The position numbers were made by a program, and so were the translations under genes. A DNA stretch of 64,000 nucleotides, taken from Acidobacteriaceae bacterium. Lineage in GTDB: Bacteria; Acidobacteriota; Terriglobia; Terriglobales; Acidobacteriaceae. Shown here one piece after another: positions 17,284 to 25,871 of the stretch; position 1 is the stretch's first letter, and every line of letters begins with the position of its first letter. Location: the NCBI GenBank assembly GCA_028283625.1, contig JAPWKG010000031.1, forward strand, positions 62,001 through 126,000, read 5' to 3'. Under the pieces are notes generated by a model. The model was not told where the DNA came from and did no database searches. It worked only from the letters and a program-made list of their open reading frames with translations.

Positions 17284-18180
17284 ATGATGATTGAAGATAC
17301 CGACCTTCCAGTAAGGCAAATCCACTTACAGCGTGTTTCTTTATCGGGTGTAGATGAGGTCTCGGACTTTGTCGCTGTTGAAGAGCCCATGGAGATCAAG
17401 CTGGAGTTCGGTCCTGCGGACGCGCGTGAGCTGCGCTCGATCAGCGTAACCATGCGCACTCCCGGTCATGATGAAGAGCTGGCCTTGGGGTTTCTTTCCA
17501 CGGAAGGCGTTTTGGGCGATGAGGTGATGGTGGACGATGTGAGAGTCTTCACGAATCGTGCACCTGTTGAGGAGGCCGTTGCTCAGACGGCGCTTTCGTG
17601 CGCTGGCCAGGTGCGTGTTGTGATCGCAGAAGGAATTCCGGTTCGCACTCGGTCGCTTGATCGTAACTTCTATACAAGTTCTAGCTGCGGTATCTGCGGC
17701 AAAGCTTCTTTGCAGGCTTTACGTTCTGTATCACCGCCGCGCCGGAAAAATACATTCACGATGAGCGTGGAACAAATTTTCTCACTGCCAGAGCGAATGC
17801 GGGAAGCGCAGAAGACGTTTGAAGAAACAGGCGGTTTACACGCTGCTGCCTTGTTTGATGAGTCGGGGAAGCTGATTCGATTACGTGAGGATGTTGGGCG
17901 GCATAATGCGTTGGATAAGCTTGTAGGTGCCGCGTTTTTTGAAGATGAACTCCCGCTGCGTTCTCATGCGCTTTTGCTTTCGGGCAGGGCCAGCTTTGAG
18001 CTGCTGCAAAAGGCCGTTATGGCGGGGATTCCGATGGTCGTTTCGGTTGGTGCGCCGTCCAGTCTTGCGCTTGAGGTCGCGCGCGAGTTTGACGTTACCT
18101 TAGTTGGTTTCCTTCGAGGAAATCGTATGAATATTTACCATGGTCATGAACATGTCCTGCAAGATGGCACGAGGAGGTGA
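17284..18180 (+). CDS. fdhD: Formate dehydrogenase accessory sulfurtransferase FdhD
   Basis: 298 residues. SSSCGICGKASL places Cys138 and Cys141 in the CxxC loop of FdhD, which takes sulfur from the IscS cysteine desulfurase and passes it to the bis-MGD molybdenum centre of formate dehydrogenases. Other family marks are MRTPGHDEELALGFL near the N-terminus, LREDVGRHNALDKL, and LSGRASFELLQKA with VSVGAPSSLA near the C-terminus. It starts three bases after tetR ends and is followed three bases later by the DUF7009 gene, so the three form an operon. The neighbouring FdhF/YdeP enzyme is the obvious client. Confidence 0.95.
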   Translation: MMIEDTDLPVRQIHLQRVSLSGVDEVSDFVAVEEPMEIKLEFGPADARELRSISVTMRTPGHDEELALGFLSTEGVLGDEVMVDDVRVFTNRAPVEEAVAQTALSCAGQVRVVIAEGIPVRTRSLDRNFYTSSSCGICGKASLQALRSVSPPRRKNTFTMSVEQIFSLPERMREAQKTFEETGGLHAAALFDESGKLIRLREDVGRHNALDKLVGAAFFEDELPLRSHALLLSGRASFELLQKAVMAGIPMVVSVGAPSSLALEVAREFDVTLVGFLRGNRMNIYHGHEHVLQDGTRR

Positions 18181-18183
18181 GCG

Positions 18184-18564
18184 GTGAAACTCCGTATTCA
18201 GGGAAATTCAATTCGTTTGCGTTTGATGCGCTCGGAGCTGGAGCGTCTGGGGCAAGGGTTAGTTCTTAAAGAAGAGGTCTTTCTTGCTCCGACCCCGGAT
18301 GGAACGCTACGCTACCTCCTTTCCGTACGCGAACAATCAGAGCTCGTCTCTGTTTCTTTTTCGCAATCTGTTTTGGACGTTACGATTTCTCCGACACAGT
18401 TTGATGTTTGGCGGCAGGAGAGTGAAGTGGGCATTTATGAGAAGGTTCACTCCGACTCCAAGCCTCTTCAGGTCACGATCGAAAAAGACTTTGCCTGCCT
18501 CGATCGCAGCGATGCCGACAATAAAGATACCTTTCCCAATCCGTTGGATGGAGCGGTTTGCTAG
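18184..18564 (+). CDS. DUF7009-type small protein linked to fdhD
   Basis: 126 residues from GTG 18184, with an AGGAGGT Shine-Dalgarno overlapping the end of fdhD. The opening MKLRIQGNSIRLRLMRSE and the ending FACLDR...DTFPNPLDGAVC match a small family of unknown function that I recall beside fdhD in several phyla. No membrane segment or signal is visible, so it is probably cytoplasmic. Its tight coupling to fdhD suggests a role in maturation or regulation of the molybdoenzyme, but no biochemical function is known to me. The family label is from memory of the characteristic ends. Confidence 0.72.
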   Translation: MKLRIQGNSIRLRLMRSELERLGQGLVLKEEVFLAPTPDGTLRYLLSVREQSELVSVSFSQSVLDVTISPTQFDVWRQESEVGIYEKVHSDSKPLQVTIEKDFACLDRSDADNKDTFPNPLDGAVC

Positions 18565-18653
18565 CTAGAGTGATGCGTGCTGAGTGACCTTCCCTCAGGG
18601 GAATGCGCCGCCTGTATGTTTCTGCTTATTTAGGTTCTTCAGTCGATGAATGT

Positions 18654-18681
18654 GAGGCTACTGTGATGATGCAGTAGCCTC
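18654..18681 (+). terminator. Hairpin after the tetR-fdhD operon
   Basis: A 10-bp stem (GAGGCTACTG 18654-18663, CAGTAGCCTC 18672-18681) with an 8-base loop is followed by TTTCGTGTT, a weak T-rich tail. It lies in the gene-free stretch 18565-18895; the rest of that stretch shows no ORF or repeat I can support. Confidence 0.65.
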
Positions 18682-18895
18682 TTTCGTGTTCGTAGGGCTG
18701 TGGAGAAGCGGCCAACGGGCACGTCGTTCTGGCGAGATGTACTTTGAGCGGTCGCTTGACCGAGTGCTCCATGATGAGCGCTCGTTTTTGTTTAGAGTTC
18801 GATCGTGCAAGACAAAACACGACAAATGCGGAGCGACATTTTGGAAGAATCGTGCGTCCTTGTAAAGGCGGGTCGATGGCCTGTGCGGAGTTGTT

Positions 18896-19642
18896 ATGAG
18901 AGTTCGTGTAGGCAGCTTGTTGGTGTGCTCGTTGCTGAGCGTTGCTGGTTCAGCGAGTGCACCAACGCAGGCATGTGCCCAGGAAAGTGGACGGCAGCAG
19001 GGAGTAACGGTGAGTACACCTGGGCCAGGCGAAGGTCAGGCAAACGCCAGAAAAAGTGTTGCTATTCTTCGCTTCGCTGTACAGCTTCAGCCCATAGAGA
19101 ACACGTCATCACTGTCTGAGAAAGCGTGCCCGCAATCGGTATCCACGCAGCCGGTATCCACGCCGAGTGATGCCTCTGCAGGAAACGCTTCTCCTCAGGC
19201 ATCTGCGGTCGATCCTGTGCTCCTAGACAAGATCTCCGAGGAGATGAAGAACAAGCTGTCCAAAAAGATGGATGTCCAAGTGAATCCGGATCTCCAATCG
19301 CTACCTGTGGGAGTGATCGCGCTTGGCGGCTGCATTGTCCGGGCGAGTGGCGGAAATTCTGCCGAACGCCTCGTGGGCATGGGGCTGGGATCAAGCCACC
19401 TTGATGTTCATGTCGTTGTGGTGTCTCGGACGGAGAGCGGTTGGAGTCCTGTAGATTCCTTTGATCTGCACGTAAAGGGTGGAAACCTGTTGCCCCCGCT
19501 TGGTCCGATTGGGTTCGCTGTGCATGCTGCAAAAGATACGCAGCAAACTCTTTCTGCTGATGCGAGAAAGCTGGCCGACAAGATTCTTAAACAACTCGCC
19601 AATGATTTGAAGGAGAAAGAGCAGACAGCGAATAAGGGATGA
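18896..19642 (+). CDS. Exported DUF4410-like protein
   Basis: 248 residues. Signal peptide in the first ~30 residues (LLVCSLLSVAGSASAPTQA), a low-complexity Ser/Pro/Ala linker to about residue 105, then a domain with LPVGVIALGGCIVRASGGNSAERLVGMGLGSSHLDVHVVVVSR. The 'G.I...D.GN...R...G.G.G.S.L.V.V.V.D' pattern is that of DUF4410, a family of periplasmic or lipid-anchored proteins of unknown function. A basic coiled C-terminus (KILKQLANDLKEKEQ) follows. Transcribed alone or with the small secreted gene 100 bases downstream. Confidence 0.65.
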   Translation: MRVRVGSLLVCSLLSVAGSASAPTQACAQESGRQQGVTVSTPGPGEGQANARKSVAILRFAVQLQPIENTSSLSEKACPQSVSTQPVSTPSDASAGNASPQASAVDPVLLDKISEEMKNKLSKKMDVQVNPDLQSLPVGVIALGGCIVRASGGNSAERLVGMGLGSSHLDVHVVVVSRTESGWSPVDSFDLHVKGGNLLPPLGPIGFAVHAAKDTQQTLSADARKLADKILKQLANDLKEKEQTANKG

Positions 19643-19742
19643 TCTCGATTCGTTTTTTGAGGGATTGCAGCGAGCCGCTTTAGAAGCGGAGCTTGTGCCG
19701 TCTTATCCAGTTTCTATGTATCTCAACTTAGTCGGAGGAATG

Positions 19743-20153
19743 ATGAAACGCTTTATGTCGATGAAATTGTTGTCAATTGCAATGCTTCTTTCTGTTGCAG
19801 GAGTGGTCGGTTTTTCCAAAGCACACGCTGCGCCAATGTTGATGCCGGTAGCAGGAGCGCAGGATAGCGCTGCATCTTCTGCAGCAGGAAGCTGGCAACT
19901 TTCCTTTACCGATCCGCAGGGAACGCAACGCCAGGCCACGTTGCAGCTGCAGCAAGATGGGCTAAAGATTAGCGGTACATTTCAAGGGCAGCGTGGCTCC
20001 GGTTCGGTTGCTGGCACCATGCAGGGCAATCAGGTTTCGCTTACGGTGAAGGGACGCGGTGGGCGTGAAATGAGCTTTTCCGGAACGCTGGAGGGCAACA
20101 AGATGAGCGGAACGACCGCGCTTGGTTCGGCGTGGTCAGCAGTTCGCCAATAA
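19743..20153 (+). CDS. Small secreted beta-rich protein
   Basis: 136 residues from ATG 19743 (GGAGGA ends 3 bases before the ATG; ATG 19740 overlaps the site). A signal peptide (KLLSIAMLLSVAGVVGFSKAHA) precedes a ~95-residue domain with regular Gly/Gln-rich strands (GSWQLSFTDPQG, LKISGTFQGQRGSGSVAGTMQGNQVSLTVKG, FSGTLEGNKMSGTT). This repeating 'G.ITG.....G..SGT' pattern is common in periplasmic proteins of unknown role in Acidobacteriota. Function not assignable. A strong terminator follows within 15 bases. Confidence 0.75.
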   Translation: MKRFMSMKLLSIAMLLSVAGVVGFSKAHAAPMLMPVAGAQDSAASSAAGSWQLSFTDPQGTQRQATLQLQQDGLKISGTFQGQRGSGSVAGTMQGNQVSLTVKGRGGREMSFSGTLEGNKMSGTTALGSAWSAVRQ

Positions 20154-20165
20154 TCTTTCCCGTAC

Positions 20166-20212
20166 TCGCGGATTGCAGTCTTGTCGTTGAGGCCGCAATC
20201 CGCGATTTTTTT
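20166..20212 (+). terminator. Rho-independent terminator
   Basis: Perfect 11-bp stem (TCGCGGATTGC 20166-20176, GCAATCCGCGA 20195-20205) with an 18-base loop and a run of seven T. It ends the DUF4410/small secreted protein unit. Confidence 0.92.
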
Positions 20213-20335
20213 GCTTGTAATACTCCTGATTTTTGGCAAGAGCGTGTGCAACGAGATGATCAAGCAACGCTTAGGGCTATCTGTGATTGACGGGTTGCTC
20301 CGCAAGGATCATTCTGGGAAGAAGGTTGCCGCGGA

Positions 20336-21091
20336 ATGAAAAGAGTCAATGCTCAGGTGATACCTCCACCTGAATCTTTCGAGCCTCAAAAACGCCACCT
20401 CCTTCTGATTGATGATGATGAGGATATGGCAGAGATGCTTGCAGAGTATCTTGCTCCAGAAGGGTATCTGCTTCACTTCTCCCACACAGCACAAGCTGGA
20501 ATCGATCGCATACAGGAAGGCGGGCTTGTTCTGATTCTTCTCGATGTCATGCTTCCTGATCGCGATGGATTTTCTGTTTTGCATGAGCTGCGGCAAAAAA
20601 GCCAGATCCCAATCATTATGTTGACTACCCGCTCTGCTGTTGCAGAGAAGGTGGCTGGCCTTGAGGGCGGAGCGGATGATTACATTCCGAAGCCATTTAC
20701 GCCGGTGGAGCTTCTGGCTAGAATTCGTACCGTCCTGCGCAGGGGGCAGCCATCGCGTTTGGGGCAATCCTTTATTGCGATCGATGACCTGATCCTCGAC
20801 GCAGGAGCCCGGCGTGTAGAACGCAACGGTGTGCTCATTGAGTGCACTGCAGCGGAGTTTGATGCGCTGTATGCTCTGGTCTCTTCCGCTGGCGCGGTCG
20901 TGGGGCGTGAACAACTCACGCGTATCGCACTTGGCAGACCTCTGACTGTTGGAGATCGGGGAGTCGATAATCTGGTGAGCGTGCTGCGCAAAAAAATAGG
21001 TTCGAATGAGCGAGGTGAAGAGCGTCTCCGATCCGTTCGCAACGCAGGTTATATCTACCTGCGTGCCGCAGAAGTGAGGGAGAGCGTATAA
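20336..21091 (+). CDS. OmpR-family response regulator (CpxR-like)
   Basis: 251 residues: a receiver domain (about 20-135) with the acidic cluster LIDDDED, phospho-acceptor Asp70 in LLDVMLPDRDG, and Lys in DDYIPKPFTPVELLARI; then an OmpR-type winged helix (about 150-245; ECTAAEFDALYALVSSAG.. and NLVSVLRKKIG.. RSVRNAGYIYL). It activates or represses envelope-stress-type genes after phosphorylation. The partner kinase starts 4 bases after its stop. Downstream genes encode exported enzymes, possible targets. Confidence 0.95.
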   Translation: MKRVNAQVIPPPESFEPQKRHLLLIDDDEDMAEMLAEYLAPEGYLLHFSHTAQAGIDRIQEGGLVLILLDVMLPDRDGFSVLHELRQKSQIPIIMLTTRSAVAEKVAGLEGGADDYIPKPFTPVELLARIRTVLRRGQPSRLGQSFIAIDDLILDAGARRVERNGVLIECTAAEFDALYALVSSAGAVVGREQLTRIALGRPLTVGDRGVDNLVSVLRKKIGSNERGEERLRSVRNAGYIYLRAAEVRESV

Positions 21092-21095
21092 GAGC

Positions 21096-22487
21096 ATGAA
21101 GCTTTTCTGGAGAATTTTCCTCTTCTTTTGGACGGCGACTGCTTTAATGCTTGCTCTTGTTTTGGCTGTCAATGAGCTCGTTCCGATGACATTTCCTGGA
21201 GAGCATGAACGACGATTTCAACCAGCAAGCATGCTGCCGGTTTTGAACGCTGGCGTGAATGCATATGAGCAAAAGGGCGAGAGCGCTTTTCTTGCAGAGG
21301 CGCGGCGATTGCCCTTGGTCGATCGACCAGAAATCTACTTATTTGATGAGCATGGGGATTCTCTTCTCGACGCCGGCCGCGATGCTCCCTTCGCGGCGCT
21401 TATGGCTCAGGATGTGGCAAAGAGCGATCGTGAAGAGTATGTTCGCTTAGGGTTTCGTGTCCTGTATGCCCGTCCTCTGGCAAGTGAGTCAGGTCGCCGC
21501 TACGAGGTGGTATTCACGGTATTTACGCCGGCTGGTCGTCTGTTGAATCCGCGATTTTGGTGGAATATGGCAATTGCTATGTTGCCGGCTTCTTTTGTTT
21601 GTCTGCTGCTGACGTTCTATTTGACTCGTCCTATTACACGGTTACAGTTTGCAGCACAGCGGCTCGCCAGTGGAGACCTGAATGCTCGAGCGGTACCGCC
21701 AGGAGTTCGACGAAGAGATGAACTCGGAGACCTGGCACAGGACTTTGATGCGATGGCGTCCCGGATTCAGCTTTTAATGATGGCGCAAAGGAGATTTGTG
21801 GCAGATGTATCGCACGAACTCGGTGCTCCGCTGACGCGTATGCATCTGGCGCTTGCTTTATTACGTCGAGAGTATGGAGACGAGTCGAGTGGTATTTATC
21901 GGGTTGAGCGTGAGACGCAAAAGCTAAGCAGCCTGGTCCAGCAATTATTGCTCCTGTCTTCTTTAGAGGCAGGACGGGTGCCGTCTGAGAGCCTCGCCTT
22001 AATTTCGATGCGCGAGTTATGCGACAGCCTCCTCGAGGATGTGAAGCTAGAATCGCAGCACCGCGCGTGCAGCATCGTTGGAGAGAGGCAGGATGTCAGA
22101 TTGCTTGTCTATCCCAATCTTCTTCGCAGGGCAATCGAAAACGTTCTGAGTAATGCGCTTCGCTATTCCCCTTTGGGAGGAGAGATCGAGTTCAATTGCC
22201 GCGTTCGTCTTGTCGAGCAAGAGATCACGATTGAAGTACTCGATTGCGGATCGGGCGTACCTGAAGGAGAGCTTACAGATATCTTCCGCCCGTTCTTTCG
22301 CACTGCGCCTGGAAGAGAAAGCAGCAGCGGAGGGACTGGTTTAGGCTTAGCAATTGCAAGCGAAGCCATACAGATGCACGGTGGAGTGATCCAGGCGCGT
22401 AACCGTGAAAGCGGCGGATTAGCGGTGACAATTACATTGCCTCTGAGTTCCCCATCGCAGAGCGGTACGTATACTTCCGCTTCCTGA
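21096..22487 (+). CDS. Membrane sensor histidine kinase (CpxA-like)
   Basis: 463 residues: TM1 (about 5-27), a ~130-residue periplasmic sensor region, TM2 (about 155-178), a HAMP linker (RPITRLQFAAQRLASGDLNARAV), the dimerisation/phospho-acceptor helix with His240 in SHELGAPLTRM, and a HATPase domain with NVLSNALRYSP, LDCGSGVP and GTGLGLAIA boxes. It phosphorylates the regulator encoded 4 bases upstream. The H-box reads HELGAPLTR rather than HELRTPL, as in CpxA relatives. The stimulus is unknown; the periplasmic domain shows no recognisable family. Confidence 0.95.
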   Translation: MKLFWRIFLFFWTATALMLALVLAVNELVPMTFPGEHERRFQPASMLPVLNAGVNAYEQKGESAFLAEARRLPLVDRPEIYLFDEHGDSLLDAGRDAPFAALMAQDVAKSDREEYVRLGFRVLYARPLASESGRRYEVVFTVFTPAGRLLNPRFWWNMAIAMLPASFVCLLLTFYLTRPITRLQFAAQRLASGDLNARAVPPGVRRRDELGDLAQDFDAMASRIQLLMMAQRRFVADVSHELGAPLTRMHLALALLRREYGDESSGIYRVERETQKLSSLVQQLLLLSSLEAGRVPSESLALISMRELCDSLLEDVKLESQHRACSIVGERQDVRLLVYPNLLRRAIENVLSNALRYSPLGGEIEFNCRVRLVEQEITIEVLDCGSGVPEGELTDIFRPFFRTAPGRESSSGGTGLGLAIASEAIQMHGGVIQARNRESGGLAVTITLPLSSPSQSGTYTSAS

Positions 22488-22596
22488 ATCAGGCACTCAA
22501 AGCTTATGCGAGCTGCGCTTCTATCTCTCGTTGGAACTACGTGTTTCTTGCCATGAAAACGTCGGGCGTCGTGAGGAGTAGCCTAGAATAACGGTA

Positions 22597-24207
22597 ATGC
22601 GCTTACGGTTCTCTCTTCCTGTATTGCTCTTTTCATCGATGGCAACATTGTCACCGGCACAGAGTCTTGATCACGCGCGAAAAGCAATCAAACACATCGT
22701 CGTGATCTATCAGGAGAACGTGTCGTTTGACCATTACTTTGGAACCTATCCGCACGCATTGAATCTTCCCGGAGAGCCTCGTTTTGTGGCATTGCCTGGA
22801 ACGCCTACGGTGGATGGCTATAGCCAAGAGCTGCTAGAGGAAAATCCGAACCTCTTGAATGCAGGCAACGGTCTGGGGCGATCGAATCCTTTCAGATTGA
22901 GCAGGGAGGACGCTGCAACGGCAGATCAGGATCATGATTATGGGGCGGAACAAGAGGCCTTTAACGGCGGAAAAATGGATCTCTTCCCGAAGTCGGTGGG
23001 GCATCCGGATGGGCCGCGTATTCCGGGAAAACATGAAGGTCCCCTAGCGACCAGTGCGCTGACGATGGGATACTTCGACGGTAATACCGTGACGGCTTAT
23101 TGGAACTATGCGCAACATTTTGCGATGAGCGATCACCACTACGATGTGATTTTCGGACCTTCCACGCCGGGGGCGATCAATCTTATTTCCGGACAAACCA
23201 ACGGTGTGGTGAATGACCAGAATGCTGAAGGAGGGATGCTCCCGGATGGCAACGGTGGATACACGTTGATCAGTGATCCTCAGCCTTCTGGTGATGTTTG
23301 CTCGAGCACTTATGACGCGTTGGTGCATATGACGGGCAAGAATGTCGGAGATTTATTGACGGCGCATCACATCTCCTGGGGATTTTTTCAAGGTGGTTTT
23401 GACCTGAGCGTCGTGAACCAGAACGGAACGACGGGGTGCAAGAGAAGTTCGCGTTCCTCGCAGACAAACGTGCTCAAGCGTGATTATCTACCGCATCACG
23501 AGCCCTTCCAATACTACAAATCTACGGCAAACCCGCAGCATATACGTCCTTCCTCTCCGCTGGCTGTAGGCCGGAATGATGATGGTGGGGCGAATCATCA
23601 ATACGATGTGCACGACTTTTTTGATGCGATTCGAGCCGGTAATTTCCCGACCGTCAGTTATCTAAAAGCGCCCGCGTATGAGGATGGGCATTCGGGATAT
23701 TCCAGTCCTTTGGATGAGCAGGAGTTTGTGGTTTCGACACTCAACGCTTTGCAGCAAACCGCAGAGTGGCAGAGCACATTGGTCATTGTGGCTTATGACG
23801 ACTCTGATGGTTGGTATGACCACCGCATGGCGCCAACAACAAATGGCTCCCAGACTGCGATGGATTCTTTAAACGGAAAAGGGACGTGCGGTGACCCGGG
23901 AAGCGCGCTGCCTGGAGTCTTGGATACTACGAAGCATGCTCAAGGACGATGTGGTCCCGGACCCAGGTTGCCTATTCTTCTGATCTCTCCCTGGGCGAAG
24001 GCGAACTTTGTCGATCACAGCATGACGGATCAGGCATCTATTCTGCGGCTGGTTGAAGATCTTTACCTGGATGGAACGCGTCTGGGTGGCGGCTCTTTTG
24101 ATGAGCGTTCTGGTTCTCTTCTGGGCATGTTGGATCTGGATGCGAAGAAGCCTGGGAATACAAAGCTCTTGATTCTCGATCCAAAAACCGGTTTGGAGAA
24201 GAAGTAG
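22597..24207 (+). CDS. Secreted phosphoesterase (phospholipase C/AcpA-type)
   Basis: 536 residues with a signal peptide (MRLRFSLPVLLFSSMATLSPAQ). IKHIVVIYQENVSFDHYFGTYP is the metal-binding start of the alkaline-phosphatase-like phosphoesterase family (bacterial phospholipase C, acid phosphatase AcpA); the middle (MSDHHYDVIFGPSTPGAIN) and end (LVIVAYDDSDGWYDHRMAP, LLISPWAKANFVDHSMTDQASI) agree. Probable role: hydrolysis of phospholipid head groups or phosphate monoesters outside the inner membrane, a phosphate-scavenging function. The multicopper oxidase starts three bases after its stop, so they are co-transcribed. Confidence 0.9.
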   Translation: MRLRFSLPVLLFSSMATLSPAQSLDHARKAIKHIVVIYQENVSFDHYFGTYPHALNLPGEPRFVALPGTPTVDGYSQELLEENPNLLNAGNGLGRSNPFRLSREDAATADQDHDYGAEQEAFNGGKMDLFPKSVGHPDGPRIPGKHEGPLATSALTMGYFDGNTVTAYWNYAQHFAMSDHHYDVIFGPSTPGAINLISGQTNGVVNDQNAEGGMLPDGNGGYTLISDPQPSGDVCSSTYDALVHMTGKNVGDLLTAHHISWGFFQGGFDLSVVNQNGTTGCKRSSRSSQTNVLKRDYLPHHEPFQYYKSTANPQHIRPSSPLAVGRNDDGGANHQYDVHDFFDAIRAGNFPTVSYLKAPAYEDGHSGYSSPLDEQEFVVSTLNALQQTAEWQSTLVIVAYDDSDGWYDHRMAPTTNGSQTAMDSLNGKGTCGDPGSALPGVLDTTKHAQGRCGPGPRLPILLISPWAKANFVDHSMTDQASILRLVEDLYLDGTRLGGGSFDERSGSLLGMLDLDAKKPGNTKLLILDPKTGLEKK

Positions 24208-24210
24208 CGT

Positions 24211-25839
24211 ATGGCAGTCTGGACGCGGCGACGGCTCTTGGGAAATGGCTGCGCTGCGATGAGTTCTGCTGCTTTCCCGCAGCTGCTGCGTGCCGCAGCG
24301 ACTCAGTCAATGGGCGCGGGACAGATGTTACCCGAAAGCGGCGAGCGCGCTCAGGCACGGACGCTGAACGCTGCTCGACTTACACCCTTTGTTGATCGGT
24401 TACCGGCGCCGGAGAGGGCACGAATCAGTGCTTTGCGTAGTGATTCTCGGCTGGGGGCTGTGAATGCGCCTTGCTATCAGGTGTCGATGCGTAGGATTCA
24501 GGCGCAGCTTCATCGTGATCTTCCCAGAACAACGCTGTGGAGTTATGGTCGTTCGGCGGCCCCGGTTTTGTGGGAGGCGCGCAGTCACGAAGGGCTTTTG
24601 ATTGATTGGAAAAATGATCTGCCGCGTGAGCACATCCTTACTCTCGGAGAGCCGATGCCGGGAATGCACGATGCTCCTGCAACAAGAACCGTCACGCACG
24701 TGCACGGTGCTCGAGTCCCTTCGGTAAGTGACGGATACCCAGAGGATTGGTTCGGTCCCGGCGAGCACCGTCTTTGCTATTACCCCAATCAGCAGGATGC
24801 AGCGGCACTGTGGGTTCACGACCATGCGATGGGCGTCAGCCGGATGAATGTTATCGCTGGTTTGATTGGCTGGTATATCGTTCGTGATCGTGAAGAGGAG
24901 GAGCTGCGTTTACCGTCTGATGCGTATGAACATCAGCTTTTTCTCTACGACAGAAGCTTTACGCCTGAAGGACAGCTGTACTATCCGAATCCTCCTGATG
25001 AGGGGGCCTGGGCGCAGGAGTTTTTAGGCGATGCGATTTTGGTTAATGGAAAGGTGCAGCCCTTTCTGGAAGTTGAGCCTCGCAAGTACCGCTTCCGCAT
25101 TGGGAATGTTGCAAACTCACGCTTTTTCTCACTGAGTCTTTCCTCTGCATCGGATTTTTATGTGATCGGCACGGACCAGGGGCTACTCTCTGAGCCTGTG
25201 CAGTGTGCACGGGTAGTGCTTGCCCCCTCGGAACGAACGGATCTCATCATCGACTTCAGCGCAATGCGGGGTAGGAATATCACGCTGATGAGCGACAATA
25301 TGCAGTTGATGCAGTTTCGTGTTTCAAGCATCAAAGCTGTCGATGACAGCCGGCTTCCCGATACCCTGCGTCAGGTGATCTCTGTCCAGGAGAGTTCTGC
25401 TTCCCAGTCGCGCTTTATGACTCTGGATGAGTTCGATAGCGACACTGGCGATGCGGAGACCATGCTGCTGAACAGGAAGCATTGGAGCGACCCGGTAACG
25501 GAAATCGTCCAACAGGGAACAACGGAGATATGGAGTTTTGCGAATTTAACGCAAGATGCACATCCGATCCATTTGCATCTTGTGCAATTCCAGATTCTGG
25601 ATCGACAACCGTTCTCGGTCGACGATTATTTGACCAACGAATCGGTCCGCTTTACCGGAGAGCGGCTCTCCCCGCATTCGACGGAGCGGGGCTGGAAGGA
25701 TGTCGTGCAGTGCCCTCCGGGAACGATCACGCGCATCGCTATTCCGTTCGTCCCGTATGCTGGCAGGTATTTGTGGCACTGTCACATTCTTGAGCATGAA
25801 GCCAATGACATGATGAGGCCTTACGTCATCAAGGCCTGA
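24211..25839 (+). CDS. Tat-exported multicopper oxidase (CotA/bilirubin-oxidase-like)
   Basis: 542 residues with a Tat signal (RRRLLGNG). All four copper-binding motifs are present: THVHG, VHDHA, HPIHLH and WHCHILEHE; the T1 copper Met follows in the HEANDMM segment. Three cupredoxin domains are expected, with oxidation of phenols, bilirubin-like or metal substrates coupled to reduction of O2 to water in the periplasm. It is joined to a phosphoesterase gene, three bases apart, an association I do not recall as standard. The CpxRA-like pair upstream might link both to copper or envelope stress; that is inference. Confidence 0.92.
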   Translation: MAVWTRRRLLGNGCAAMSSAAFPQLLRAAATQSMGAGQMLPESGERAQARTLNAARLTPFVDRLPAPERARISALRSDSRLGAVNAPCYQVSMRRIQAQLHRDLPRTTLWSYGRSAAPVLWEARSHEGLLIDWKNDLPREHILTLGEPMPGMHDAPATRTVTHVHGARVPSVSDGYPEDWFGPGEHRLCYYPNQQDAAALWVHDHAMGVSRMNVIAGLIGWYIVRDREEEELRLPSDAYEHQLFLYDRSFTPEGQLYYPNPPDEGAWAQEFLGDAILVNGKVQPFLEVEPRKYRFRIGNVANSRFFSLSLSSASDFYVIGTDQGLLSEPVQCARVVLAPSERTDLIIDFSAMRGRNITLMSDNMQLMQFRVSSIKAVDDSRLPDTLRQVISVQESSASQSRFMTLDEFDSDTGDAETMLLNRKHWSDPVTEIVQQGTTEIWSFANLTQDAHPIHLHLVQFQILDRQPFSVDDYLTNESVRFTGERLSPHSTERGWKDVVQCPPGTITRIAIPFVPYAGRYLWHCHILEHEANDMMRPYVIKA

Positions 25840-25865
25840 GGGGCATTCAATCCTCAGGCCTTGAT
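25828..25865. terminator. Bidirectional hairpin between convergent genes
   Basis: Perfect 14-bp stem (25828-25841 with 25852-25865) and 10-base loop. The 5' arm contains the last codons and stop of the multicopper oxidase; the 3' arm lies 7 bases before the end of the convergent esterase gene. No long T run on either side. Confidence 0.7.
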
Positions 25866-25871
25866 CAATGA

